Shown here in pieces: positions 1-12,118 of a DNA stretch of 64,000 nt. Source of the DNA: Ptiloglossa arizonensis (taxonomy: Eukaryota > Arthropoda > Insecta > Hymenoptera > Colletidae); the NCBI RefSeq assembly GCF_051014685.1, contig NW_027478385.1:4588001-4652000 (forward strand). The letters are read 5' to 3'. The notes below the pieces were generated by a model. It did not search any database, had not been told where the DNA came from, and saw only the letters and a program-made list of their open reading frames with translations. Position 1 is the first letter of the stretch; every line of letters starts with the position of its first letter. The position numbers were made by a program, and so were the translations under genes.

Positions 1-176
1 AGACTTGCGAAAATTTTGATGGTTTCTCAACCATTCCTTAACTTCAAACTCCCATATCTCGCGAACGGATTGGCGAACTCGAGATATTCCTGTTGCATCT
101 GAAAGTAGAAACGCGCCCGAATACTATGGTGTGCGTACTTTTCCCTAGGCAATAGTAGTTATTGGTTTCGAGTAAC

Positions 177-353
177 AGACTAGCGAAAATTTTGATGGTT
201 TCTCAACCATTCCTTAACTTCAAACTCCCACATCTCGCGAACGGATTGACGAACTCGAGAAATTCCTGTTGCATCTCAAAGTAGAAACTCGCCCGATTAC
301 AATGGTGTGTGTACTTTTCCCCTAGGCCATTCCAGTTATTGGTTTCGAGTATC
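177..353 (+). repeat. Reference monomer (177 bp)
   Basis: A representative monomer used to describe the family, 76 of 177 bases G or C (43%). In order it holds an AT-rich palindrome aaaatttt, then gatggtttctcaaccatt, then cttcaaactccca, tcgcga at 235-240, ctcgag at 254-259, the tract ctgaaagtagaaactcgccc (here with a private c in place of g), a GT-rich segment tggtgtgtgtac, cctagg at 321-326, and a tail ttattggtttcgagtatc leading into the next copy. A weak dyad tttcg...cgaaa spans the monomer junction with a 13-base gap. Length is a multiple of three (59 codons), so reading frames carry from copy to copy. Confidence 0.95.
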
Positions 354-530
354 AGACTTGTGAAAATTTTGATGGTTTCTCAACCATTCCTTAACTTCAA
401 ACTCCCATATCTCGCGAACGGATTGACGAACACGAGATATTCCCGTTGCATCTGAAAGTAGAAACTCGCCCGATTACAATGGTGTTTGTATTTTTGCCCT
501 AGGCAATAGTAGTTATTGGTTTCGGGTATC

Positions 531-706
531 AGACTTGCGAAAATTTTGATGGTTTCTCAACCATTCCTTAACTTCAAACTCCCATATCTCGCGAACGGAT
601 CGACGAACTCGAGAAATTCCAGTTGCATCTGGAAGCAGAAAGCCGCCCTTTACAATAGTATATGTATTTTTGCCCTAGGCAATAGTAGTTATTGGTTTCG
701 AGTATC
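531..706 (+). repeat. Marker monomer with shortened cgccctttac tract
   Basis: A 176-bp monomer in which the usual cgcccgattacaa is replaced by cgccctttacaa, together with gcatctggaagcagaaag. It is a useful tracer: the same monomer recurs starting at 17,329, 21,924 and 39,606, and related forms (cgccctttacaacag) start near 45,267 and 46,327. The first four define the copy offsets 16,798, 21,393 and 39,075. The 39,606 copy carries one visible change (aaatgcc for aaattcc). Confidence 0.9.
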
Positions 707-883
707 AGACTTGCGAAAATTTTGATGGTTTCTCAACCATTCCCTAACTTCAAAATCCCATATCTCGCGAACGGATTGGCGAACTCGAGATATTCCTGTT
801 GCATCTGAAAGTAGAAACGCGCCCGAATACTATGGTGTGCGTACTTTTCCCCTATGCCATTCCAGTTATTGGTTTCGAGTATC

Positions 884-2298
884 AGACTTGCGAAAATTTT
901 GATGGTTTCTCAACCGTTCGTTAACTTCAAACTCCCATATCTCACGAACGGATTGACGAACTCGAGAAATTCCTGTTGCATCTGAAAGTAGAAACTCGCC
1001 CGATTACAATGGTGCGTGTATTTTTGCCCTAGGCCATTCCAGTTATTGGTTTCGAGTATCAGACTTGCGAAAATTTTGATGGTTTCTCAACCATTCCTTA
1101 ACTTCAAACTCCCATATCTCGCGAACGGATTGACGAACACGAGATATTCCTGTTGGATCTGAAAGCAGAAAGTCGTCCGATTACAACGGTATATGTATTT
1201 TTGCCCTAGGCAATAGTAGTTATTGGTTTCGGGTATCAGACTTGGGAAAATTTTGATGGTTTCTCAACCATTCCTTAACTTCAAACTCCCATATCTCGCG
1301 AACGGATTGGCGAACTCGAGATATTCCTGTTGCATCTGAAAGTAGAAACGCGCCCGAATACTATGGTGTGCGTACTTTTCCCCTATGCCATTCCAGTTAT
1401 TGGTTTCGAGTATCAGACTTGCGAAAATTTTGATGGTTTCTCAACCGTTCGTTAACTTCAAACTCCCATATCTCACGAACGGATTGACGAACTCGAGAAA
1501 TTCCTGTTGCATCTGAAAGTAGAAACTCGCCCGATTACAATGGTGTGTGTATTTTTGCCCTAGGCCATTCCAGTTATTGGTTTCGAGTATCAGACTTGCG
1601 AAAATTTTGATGGTTTCTCAACCATTCCTTAACTTCAAACTCCCATATCTCGCGAACGGATTGACGAACACGAGATATTCCTGTTGGATCTGAAAGCAGA
1701 AAGTCGTCCGATTACAACGGTATATGTATTTTTGCCCTAGGCAATAGTAGTTATTGGTTTCGGGTATCAGACTTGGGAAAATTTAGATGGTTTCTCAACC
1801 ATTCCTTAACTTCAAACTCCCATATCTCGCGAACGGATTGGCGAACTCGAGATATTCCTGTTGCATCTGAAAGTAGAAACGCGCCCGAATACTATGGTGT
1901 GCGTACTTTTCCCTAGGCAATAGTAGTTATTGGTTTCGAGTATCAGAATAGCGAAAATTTTGATGGTTTCTCAACGATTCCTTAACTTCAAACTCCCATA
2001 TCTCACGAACGGATTGACGAACTCGAGAAATTCCTGTTGCATCTGAAAGTAGAAACTCGCCCGATTACAATGGTGTGTGTATTTTTGCCCTCGGCCATTC
2101 CAGTTATTGGTTTCGAGTATCAGACTTGCGAAAATTTTGATGGTTTCTCAACAATTCCTTAACTTCAAACTCCCATATCTCGCGAACGGATTGACGAACA
2201 CGAGATATTCCTGTTGGATCTGAAAGCAGAAAGTCGTCCGATTACAACGGTATATGTATTTTTGCTCTAGGCAATAGTAGTTATTGGTTTCGGGTATC
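884..2298 (+). repeat. Trimer higher-order repeat (531 bp) in A1
   Basis: Three monomer subtypes alternate. One has ccgttcgttaac and ctcacg (starts 884, 1415). One has gacgaacacgag with gttggatctg and agtcgtccg (1061, 1592, 2122). One has cttgggaaaattt with ttggcg and acgcgcccgaatac (1238, 1769). The step from 884 to 1415 is 531 bp, exactly three 177-bp copies. The third turn (1945, 2122) is more divergent. The same section recurs at about 22,277-23,691 in A2. Confidence 0.85.
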
Positions 2299-4360
2299 AG
2301 ACTTGCGAAAATTTTGATGGTTTCTCAACCATTCCTTAACTTCAAACTCCCATATCTCGCGAACGGATTGACGAACACGAGATACTCCTGTTGCATCTGA
2401 AAGTAGAAACTCGCCCGATTACAATGGTGTGTGTATTTTTGCCCTAGGCAATAGTAGTTATTGGTTTCGAGTATCAGACTTGCGAAGATTTTGATGGTTT
2501 CTCAACCATTCCTTAACTTCAAACTCCCATATCTCGCGAACGGATTGACGAACTCGAGAAATTCCGGTTGCATCTGAAAGCAGAAACTCGCCCGATTACA
2601 AAGGTATGTGCATTTTTCCCCTAGGCCATTCCAGTTATTCGTTTCTAGCATCAGAATTGCGAAAATTTTGTGGTTTCTCAACCATTCGTTAACTTCAAAC
2701 TCCCATATCTCGCGAACGGATTGACGAACTCGAGAAATTCCTGTTGCGACTGAAAGTGGAAACTCGCCCGATTACAAAGGTATGTGTACTTTTCCCCTAG
2801 GCAATACCAGTTATTGGATTTGAGTATCAGACCAGCGAAAATTTTGATGATTTCTCAACCATTCCTTAACTTCAAACTCTCATATCTCGCGAACGGGTTG
2901 ACGAACTCGAGAAATTCCTGTTGCGACTGAAAGTAGAAGCTCGCCCGATAACAGTGGTGTGTGTACTTTTCCCCTAGGCCATTCCAGTTATTCGTTTCTA
3001 GCATCAGAATTGCGAAAATTTTGTGGTTTCTCAACCATTCGTTAACTTCAAACTCCCATATCTCGCGAACGGATTGACGAACTCGAGAAATTCCTGTTGC
3101 GACTGAAAGTGGAAACTCGCCCGATTACAAAGGTATGTGTACTTTTCCCCTAGGCAATACCAGTTATTGGATTTGAGTATCAGACCAGCGAAAATTTTGA
3201 TGATTTCTCAACCATTCCTTAACTTCAAACTCCCATATCTCGCGAACGGATTGACGAACTCGAGAAATTCCGGTTGCATCTGAAAGCAGAAACTCGCCCG
3301 ATTACAAAGGTATGTGCATTTTTGCCCTAGGCCATAGTAGTTACTGGTTTCGAGTATCAGACTTGCGAAAATTTTGTGGTTTCTCAACCATTCGTTAACT
3401 TCAAACTCCCGTATCTCGCGAACGGATTGACGAACTCGAGAAATTCCTGTTGCATCTGAAAGTAGAAACTCGCCCGATTACAATGGTGTGTGTGCTTTTC
3501 CCGTAGGCCATTCCAGTTATTGGTTTCGAGTATCAGAACAGCGAAAATTTTGATGGTTTTAAAACCATTTCGTAACTTCAAACTCCCATATCTCGCGAAC
3601 GGAATGACGAACTCGAGAAATTCCTGTTGCATCTGAAAGTAGAAGCTCGCCCGATTACAATGGTGTGTGTACTTTTCTCCTAGGCCATTCCAGTTATTCG
3701 TCTCTAGCATCAGAATTGCGAAAATTTTGATGGTTTCTCAACCATTCCTTAACTTCAAACTCCCATATCTCGCGAACGGATTGACCAACTCGAGAAATTC
3801 CTGTTGCATCTGAAAGCAGAAACTCGCCCGATTACAACGGTATGAACATTTTTGCCCTAAGCCATTCTAGTTATTCGTTTCTAGCATCAGAATTGCGAAA
3901 ATTTTGATGGTTTCTCAACCATTCCTTAACTTCAAACTCCCATATCTCGCGAACGGATTGACGAACTCGAGAAATTCCTGTTGCATCTGAAAGTCGAAAC
4001 TCGCCCGATTACAATGGTGTGTGTATCTTTCCCCTAGGCCATTCCAGTTATTCGTTTCTAGCATCAGAATTGCGGAAATTTTGATGGTTTCTCAACCATT
4101 CCTTAACTTCAAACTCCCGCATCTCGCAAACGGATTGACGAACTCGAGAAATTCCTGTTACATCTGAAAGTAGAATCTCGCCCGATTACAACGGTATGTG
4201 TATCTTTCCCCTAGGCCATTCCAGTTATTCGTTTCTAGCATCAGAAATGCGAAAATTTTGATGGTTTCTCAACCATTCCTTAACTTCAAACTCCCGCATC
4301 TCGCAAACGGATTGACGAACTCGAGAAATTCCTGTTCCATCTGAAAGTAGAATCTCGCCC
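2063..4360 (+). repeat. 13-mer unit, first copy of tandem duplication
   Basis: A unit of 2,298 bp whose right edge joins, inside gattacaatgg at about 4,361, to sequence matching position 2,063. Downstream of the junction the same monomers follow again at offset 2,298, then at offset 2,121 once one monomer has been skipped. It holds two turns of the 353-bp dimer (about 2,625-3,330), the monomer with gttttaaaaccatttcg near 3,560, and the tatgaacattt monomer near 3,841. Confidence 0.85.
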
Positions 4361-6481
4361 GATTACAATGGTGTGTGTATTTTTGCCCTCGGCCATTCCA
4401 GTTATTGGTTTCGAGTATCAGACTTGCGAAAATTTTGATGGTTTCTCAACAATTCCTTAACTTCAAACTCCCATATCTCGCGAACGGATTGACGAACACG
4501 AGATACTCCTGTTGCATCTGAAAGTAGAAACTCGCCCGATTACAATGGTGTGTGTATTTTTGCCCTAGGCAATAGTAGTTATTCGTTTCGAGTATCAGAC
4601 TTGCGAAGATTTTGATGGTTTCTCAACCATTCCTTAACTTCAAACTCCCATATCTCGCGAACGGATTGACGAACTCGAGAAATTCCGGTTGCATCTGAAA
4701 GCAGAAACTCGCCCGATTACAAAGGTATGTGCATTTTTCCCCTAGGCCATTCCAGTTATTCGTTTCTAGCATCAGAATTGCGAAAATTTTGTGGTTTCTC
4801 AACCATTCGTTAACTTCAAACTCCCATATCTCGCGAACGGATTGACGAACTCGAGAAATTCCTGTTGCGACTGAAAGTGGAAACTCGCCCGATTACAAAG
4901 GTATGTGTACTTTTCCCCTAGGCAATACCAGTTATTGGATTTGAGTATCAGACCAGCGAAAATTTTGATGATTTCTCAACCATTCCTTAACTTCAAACTC
5001 TCATATCTCGCGAACGGGTTGACGAACTCGAGAAATTCCTGTTGCGACTGAAAGTAGAAGCTCGCCCGATAACAGTGGTGTGTGTACTTTTCCCCTAGGC
5101 CATTCCAGTTATTCGTTTCTAGCATCAGAATTGCGAAAATTTTGTGGTTTCTCAACCATTCGTTAACTTCAAACTCCCATATCTCGCGAACGGATTGACG
5201 AACTCGAGAAATTCCTGTTGCGACTGAAAGTGGAAACTCGCCCGATTACAAAGGTATGTGTACTTTTCCCCTAGGCAATACCAGTTATTGGATTTGAGTA
5301 TCAGACCAGCGAAAATTTTGATGATTTCTCAACCATTCCTTAACTTCAAACTCCCATATCTCGCGAACGGATTGACGAACTCGAGAAATTCCGGTTGCAT
5401 CTGAAAGCAGAAACTCGCCCGATTACAAAGGTATGTGCATTTTTGCCCTAGGCCATAGTAGTTACTGGTTTCGAGTATCAGACTTGCGAAAATTTTGTGG
5501 TTTCTCAACCATTCGTTAACTTCAAACTCCCGTATCTCGCGAACGGATTGACGAACTCGAGAAATTCCTGTTGCATCTGAAAGTAGAAACTCGCCCGATT
5601 ACAATGGTGTGTGTGCTTTTCCCGTAGGCCATTCCAGTTATTGGTTTCGAGTATCAGAACAGCGAAAATTTTGATGGTTTTAAAACCATTTCGTAACTTC
5701 AAACTCCCATATCTCGCGAACGGAATGACGAACTCGAGAAATTCCTGTTGCATCTGAAAGTAGAAGCTCGCCCGATTACAATGGTGTGTGTACTTTTCTC
5801 CTAGGCCATTCCAGTTATTCGTCTCTAGCATCAGAATTGCGAAAATTTTGATGGTTTCTCAACCATTCCTTAACTTCAAACTCCCATATCTCGCGAACGG
5901 ATTGACCAACTCGAGAAATTCCTGTTGCATCTGAAAGCAGAAACTCGCCCGATTACAACGGTATGAACATTTTTGCCCTAAGCCATTCTAGTTATTCGTT
6001 TCTAGCATCAGAATTGCGAAAATTTTGATGGTTTCTCAACCATTCCTTAACTTCAAACTCCCATATCTCGCGAACGGATTGACGAACTCGAGAAATTCCT
6101 GTTGCATCTGAAAGTCGAAACTCGCCCGATTACAATGGTGTGTGTATCTTTCCCCTAGGCCATTCCAGTTATTCGTTTCTAGCATCAGAATTGCGGAAAT
6201 TTTGATGGTTTCTCAACCATTCCTTAACTTCAAACTCCCGCATCTCGCAAACGGATTGACGAACTCGAGAAATTCCTGTTACATCTGAAAGTAGAATCTC
6301 GCCCGATTACAACGGTATGTGTATCTTTCCCCTAGGCCATTCCAGTTATTCGTTTCTAGCATCAGAAATGCGAAAATTTTGATGGTTTCTCAACCATTCC
6401 TTAACTTCAAACTCCCGCATCTCGCAAACGGATTGACGAACTCGAGAAATTCCTGTTCCATCTGAAAGTAGAATCTCGCCC
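4361..6481 (+). repeat. 12-mer unit, second copy of tandem duplication
   Basis: A 2,121-bp copy of the preceding unit. Matched markers are gatactcctg at 2,381 and 4,502, and the gttttaaaacc monomer at about 3,557 and 5,678. It lacks one monomer equivalent to about 2,154-2,330 (the one with gttggatctg and gctctagg). The homologous block A2 has only one unit (about 23,456-25,753), so this duplication is specific to A1. Confidence 0.85.
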
Positions 6482-7084
6482 GATTACAACGGTATGTGTA
6501 TCTTTCCCCTAGGCCATTCCAGTTATTCGTTTCTAGCATCAGAATTGCGAAAATTTTGATGGTTTCTCAACCATTCCTTAACTTCAAACTCCCATATCTC
6601 GCGAACGGATTGACCAACTCGAGAAATTCCTGTTGCATCTGAAAGCAGAAACTCGCCCGATTACAACGGTATGAACATTTTTGCCCTAAGCCATTCTAGT
6701 TATTCGTTTCTAGCATCAGAATTGCGAAAATTTTGATGGTTTCTCAACCATTCCTTAACTTCAAACTCCCATATCTCGCGAACGGATTGACGAACTCGAG
6801 AAATTCCTGTTGCATTTGAAAATAGAAACTCGCCCGATTACAACGGTATGTGTATTTTTCCCCTAGGCCATTGTAGTTATTGGTTTCGAGTATCAGAATT
6901 GCGAAAACTTTGATGGTTTCTCAACCATTCCTTAACTTCAAACTCCCATATCTCGCGAACGGATTGACGAACTCGAGAAATTCCTGTTGCATCTGAAAGT
7001 AGAAACTCGCCCGATTACAATGGTGTGTGTATCTTTCCCCTAGGCCATTCCAGTTATTCGTTTCTAGCATCAGAATAGCGAAAA

Positions 7085-8690
7085 TTTTGATGGTTTCTCA
7101 ACCATTCCTTAACTTCAAACTCCCGCATCTCGCAAACGGATTGACGAACTCGAGAAATTCCTGTTGCATTTGAAAGTAGAAACTCGCCCGATTACAACGG
7201 CATGTGTATCTTTCCCCTAGGCCATTCCAGTTATTCGTTTCTAGCGTCAGAATTGCGAAAATTTTGATGGTTTCTCAACCATTCCTTAACTTCAAACTCC
7301 CATATCTCGCGAACGGATTGACGAACTCGAGAAATTCCTGTTGCATCTGAAAGTAGAAACTCGCCCGATTACAACGGTATGTGTACTCTTCCCCTAGGCC
7401 ATTCCAGTTATTGGTTTCGGGTATAGGACTTGCGACAATTGCGATGGTTTCTCAACCATTCCTTAACTTCAAACCCCCATATCTCGCGAACGGATTGACG
7501 AACTCGAGAAATTCCTGTTGCATCTGAAAGCAGAAACTCGCCCGATTACAAGGTGTGTGTATCTTTCCCCTAGGCCATTCCAGTTATTCGTTTCTAGCAT
7601 CTGAATTGCGAAAATTTTGATGGTTCCTCAACCATTCCTTAACTTCAAACTCCCATATCTCGCGAACGGATTGACGAACTCGAGAAATTCCTGTTGCATT
7701 TGAAAATAGAAACTCGCCCGATTACAACGGTATGTGTATTTTTCCCCTAGGCTATTTTAGTTATTGGTTTCGAGTATCAGAATTGCGAAAACTTTGATGG
7801 TTTCTCAACCATTCCTTACCTTCAAACTCCCGTATCTCGCGAACGGATTGACGAACTCGAGAAATTCCAATTGCATCTGAAAGTAGGAACTCGCCCGATT
7901 TTCAGCGGTATGTGTATCTTTCCCCTAGGTCATTCCAGTTATTCGTTTCTAGCATCAGAATAGCGAAAATTATGATGGTTTCTCAACCATTCCTTAACAT
8001 CAAACTCCCGCATCTCGCAAACGGATTGACGAACTCGAGAAATTCCTGTTGCATTTGAAAGTAGAAACTCGCCCGATTACAACGGCATGTGTATCTTTCC
8101 CCTAGGCCATTCCAGTTATTCGTTTCTAGCGTCATAATTGCGAAAATTTTGATGGTTTCTCAACCATTCCTTAACTTCAAACTCCCGCATCTCGCAAACG
8201 GATTGACGAACTCGAGAAATTCCTGTTGCATTTGAAAGTAGAAACTCGCCCGATTACAACAGCATGTGTATCTTTCCCCTAGGCCATTCCAGTTATTCGT
8301 TTCTAGCGTCAGAATTGCGAAAATTTTGATGGTTTCTCAACCATTCCTTAACTTCAAACTCCCATATCTCGCGAACGGATTGACGAACTTGAGAAATTCC
8401 AGTTGCGTCTGAAAGTAGAAACTCGCCCGATTACAACGGTGTGCGTACTCTTCCCCTAGGCCATTCCAGTTATTGGTTTCGGGTATAGGACTTGCGACAA
8501 TTGTGATGGTTTCTCAACCATTTCTTAACTTCAAACCCCCATATCTCGCGAACGGATTGACGAACTCGAGAAATTCCTGTTGCATCTGAAAGCAGAAACT
8601 CGCCCGATTACAATGGTGTGTGTATCTTTCCCCTAGGCCATTCCAGTTATTCGTTTCTAGCATCTGAATTGCGAAAATTTTGATGGTTCC
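7085..8690 (+). repeat. 6-mer register (1,062 bp) in A1
   Basis: Monomers around 7,085-7,630 recur at 8,147-8,690. The clearest marker is the private junction gtataggacttgcgacaa, which starts at 7,421 and 8,483, 1,062 bp apart or six monomers. A second private marker, cccgattttcagcgg, lies near 7,900 and 8,790; its closer spacing shows that one monomer was lost from the second turn. The same arrangement is seen in A2 at about 26,357-27,962. Confidence 0.75.
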
Positions 8691-10350
8691 TCAACCATTC
8701 CTTAACTTCAAACTCCCGTATCTCGCAAACGGATTGACGAACTCGAGAAATTCCAATTGCATCTGAAAGTAGGAACTCGCCCGATTTTCAGCGGTATGTG
8801 TATTTTTCCCCTAGGCCATTCCAGTTATTCGTTTCTAGCATCTGAATTGAGATAATTTTGATGGTTCCTCAACCATTCCTTAACTTCAAACTCCCATATC
8901 TCACGAACGGATTGACGAACTCGAGAAATTCCTGTTGCATCTGAAAGTCGAAACTCGCCCGATTACAATGGTGTGTGTATCTTTCCCCTAGGCCATTCCA
9001 GTTATTCGTTTCTAGCATCAGAATTGCGGAAATTTTGATGGTTTCTCAACCATTCCTTAACTTCAAACTCCCGCATCTCGCAAACGGATTGACGAACTCG
9101 AGAAATTCCTGTTACATCTGAAAGTAGAATCTCGCCCGATTACAACGGTATGTGTATCTTTCCCCTAGGCCATTCCAGTTATTCGTTTCTAGCATCAGAA
9201 TTGCGAAAATTTTGATGGTTTCTCCACCATTCCTTAACTTCAAACTCCCATATCTCGCGTACGGATTGACGAACTCGAGAAATTCCTGTTGCATCTGAAA
9301 GTCGAATCTCGCCCGATAACAATGGTGTGTGTATCTTTCCCCTAGGCCATTCCAGTTATTCGTTTCTAGCATCAGAATAGCGAAAATTTTGATGGTTTCT
9401 CAACCATTCCTTAACATCAAACTCCCGCATCTCGCAAACGGATTGACGAACTCGTGAAATTCCTGTTTCATTTGAAAGTAGAAACTCGCCCGATTACAAC
9501 GGCATGTGTATCTTTCCCCTAGGCCATTCCAGTTATTCGTTTCTAGCGTCAGAATTGCGAAAATTTTGATGGTTTCTCAACCATTCCTTAACTTCAAACT
9601 CCCGTATCTCGCGAACGGGTTGACGAACTCGAGAAATTCCTGTTGCATCTGAAAACAGAAACTCGCCCGATAACAACGGTATGAACATTTTTGCCCTAAG
9701 CCATTCTAGTTATTCGTTTCTAGCATCAGAATTGCGAAAATTTTGATGGTTTCTCAACCATTCCTTACCTTCAAACTCCCGTATCTCGCGAACGGATTGA
9801 CGAACTCGAGAAATTCCTGTTGCATTTGAAAATAGAAACTCGCCCGATTACAACGGTATGTGTATTTTTCCCCTAGGCTATTGTAGTTATTGGTTTCGAG
9901 TATCAGAATTGCGAAAACTTTGATGGTTTCTCAACCATTCCTTAACTTCAAACTCCCATATCTCGCGAACGGATTGACGAACTCGAGAAATTCCTGTTGC
10001 ATCTGAAAGTCGAAACTAGCCCGATTACAATGGTGTGTGTATCTTTCCCCTAGGCCATTCCAGTTATTCGTTTCTAGCATCAGAATAGCGAAAATTTTGA
10101 TGGTTTCTCAACCGTTCCTTAACTTCAAACTCCCGCATCTCGCAAACGGATTGACGAACTCGAGAATTTCCTTTTGCATTTGAAAGTAGAAACTCGCCCG
10201 ATTACAACGGCATGTGTATCTTTCCCCTAGGCCATTCCAGTTATTCGTTTCTAGCGTCAGAATTGCGAAAATTTTGATGGTTTCTCAACCATTCCTTAAC
10301 TTCAAACTCTCATATCTCGCGAACGGATTGACGAACTCGAGAAATTCCTG

Positions 10351-12118
10351 TTGCGACTGAAAGTGGAAACTCGCCCGATTACAAAGGTATGTGTACTTTT
10401 CCCCTAGGCAATACCAGTTATTGGATTTGAGTATCAGACCAGCGAAAATTTTGATGATTTCTCAACCATTCCTTAACTTCAAACTCTCATATCTCGCGAA
10501 CGGGTTGACGAACTCGAGAAATTCCTGTTGCGACTGAAAGTAGAAGCTCGCCCGATTACAGTGGTGTGTGTACTTTTCCCCTAGGCCATTCCAGTTATTC
10601 GTTTCTAGCATCAGAATTGCGAAAATTTTGTGGTTTCTCAACCATTCGTTAACTTCAAACTCCCATATCTCGCGAACGGATTGACGAACTCGAGAAATTC
10701 CTGTTGCGACTGAAAGTGGAAACTCGCCCGATTACAAAGGTATGTGTACTTTTCCCCTAGGCAATACCAGTTATTGGATTTGAGTATCAGACCAGCGAAA
10801 ATTTTGATGATTTCTCAACCATTCCTTAACTTCAAACTCTCATATCTCGCGAACGGGTTGACGAACTCGAGAAATTCCTGTTGCGACTGAAAGTAGAAGC
10901 TCGCCCGATAACAGTGGTGTGTGTACTTTTCCCCTAGGCCATTCCAGTTATTCGTTTCTAGCATCAGAATTGCGAAAATTTTGTGGTTTCTCAACCATTC
11001 GTTAACTTCAAACTCCCATATCTCGCGAACGGATTGACGAACTCGAGAAATTCCTGTTGCGACTGAAAGTGGAAACTCGCCCGATTACAAAGGTATGTGT
11101 ACTTTTCCCCTAGGCAATACCAGTTATTGGATTTGAGTATCAGACCAGCGAAAATTTTGATGATTTCTCAACCATTCCTTAACTTCAAACTCCCATATCT
11201 CGCGTACGGATTGACGAACTCGAGAAATTCCTGTTGCATCTGAAAGTCGAATCTCGCCCGATTACAATGGTGTGTGTATCTTTCCCCTAGGCCATTCCAG
11301 TTATTCGTTTCTAGCATCAGAATAGCGAAAATTTTGATGGTTTCTCAACCATTCCTTAACATCAAACTCCCGCATCTCGCAAACGGATTGACGAACTCGT
11401 GAAATTCCTGTTTCATTTGAAAGTAGAAACTCGCCCGATTACAACGGCATGTGTATCTTTCCCCTAGGCCATTCCAGTTATTCGTTTCTAGCGTCAGAAT
11501 TGCGAAAATTTTGATGGTTTCTCAACCATTCCTTAACTTCAAACTCCCGTATCTCGCGAACGGGTTGACGAACTCGAGAAATTCCTGTTGCATTTGAAAA
11601 TAGAAACTCGCCCGATTACAACGGTATGTGTATTTTTCCCCTAGGCTATTGTAGTTATTGGTTTCGAGTATCAGAATTGCGAAAACTTTGATGGTTTCTC
11701 AACCATTCCTTAACTTCAAACTCCCATATCTCGCGAACGGATTGACGAACTCGAGAAATTCCTGTTGCATCTGAAAGTCGAAACTAGCCCGATTACAATG
11801 GTGTGTGTATCTTTCCCCTAGGCCATTCCAGTTATTCGTTTCTAGCATCAGAATAGCGAAAATTTTGATGGTTTCTCAACCGTTCCTTAACTTCAAACTC
11901 CCGCATCTCGCAAACGGATTGACGAACTCGAGAATTTCCTTTTGCATTTGAAAGTAGAAACTCGCCCGATTACAACGGCATGTGTATCTTTCCCCTAGGC
12001 CATTCCAGTTATTCGTTTCTAGCGTCAGAATTGCGAAAATTTTGATGGTTTCTCAACCATTCCTTAACTTCAAACTCTCATATCTCGCGAACGGATTGAC
12101 GAACTCGAGATATTCCTG
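10351..12118 (+). repeat. 10-mer unit containing 353-bp dimers
   Basis: A 1,768-bp unit starting at the marker ttgcgactga (10,351) and restarting at 12,119. It opens with dimer turns at 10,351, 10,704 and 11,057 (353 bp each). One dimer member has attttgtgg and gactgaaagtgg; the other has ggatttgagtatcagacc, gcgggttgacg-like cgaacgggttgacg and agtagaagctc. Single-type monomers with gcgtacgg, cccgcatctcgcaaac and acgcgc-free tails follow. The A2 counterpart is at 30,860-32,627. Confidence 0.85.

Noticed and set aside
163..186. Hairpin across the monomer junction (tttcg ... cgaaa).
   Set aside because: The arms are only five base pairs with a 13-base loop in the common form, too weak to call as a functional structure.
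3384..3710. Open reading frames of 61-122 codons on both strands (for example 516-725 +, 3,384-3,710 -, 9,112-9,372 -, 35,565-35,840 -, 51,195-51,563 +, 53,004-53,333 +).
   Set aside because: Each lies wholly in satellite monomers, recurs only where the monomer is copied, and ends at stops inherent in the repeat. Both strands give equally long frames, and no conserved start context, signal or domain is seen. They follow from a 59-codon repeat length.
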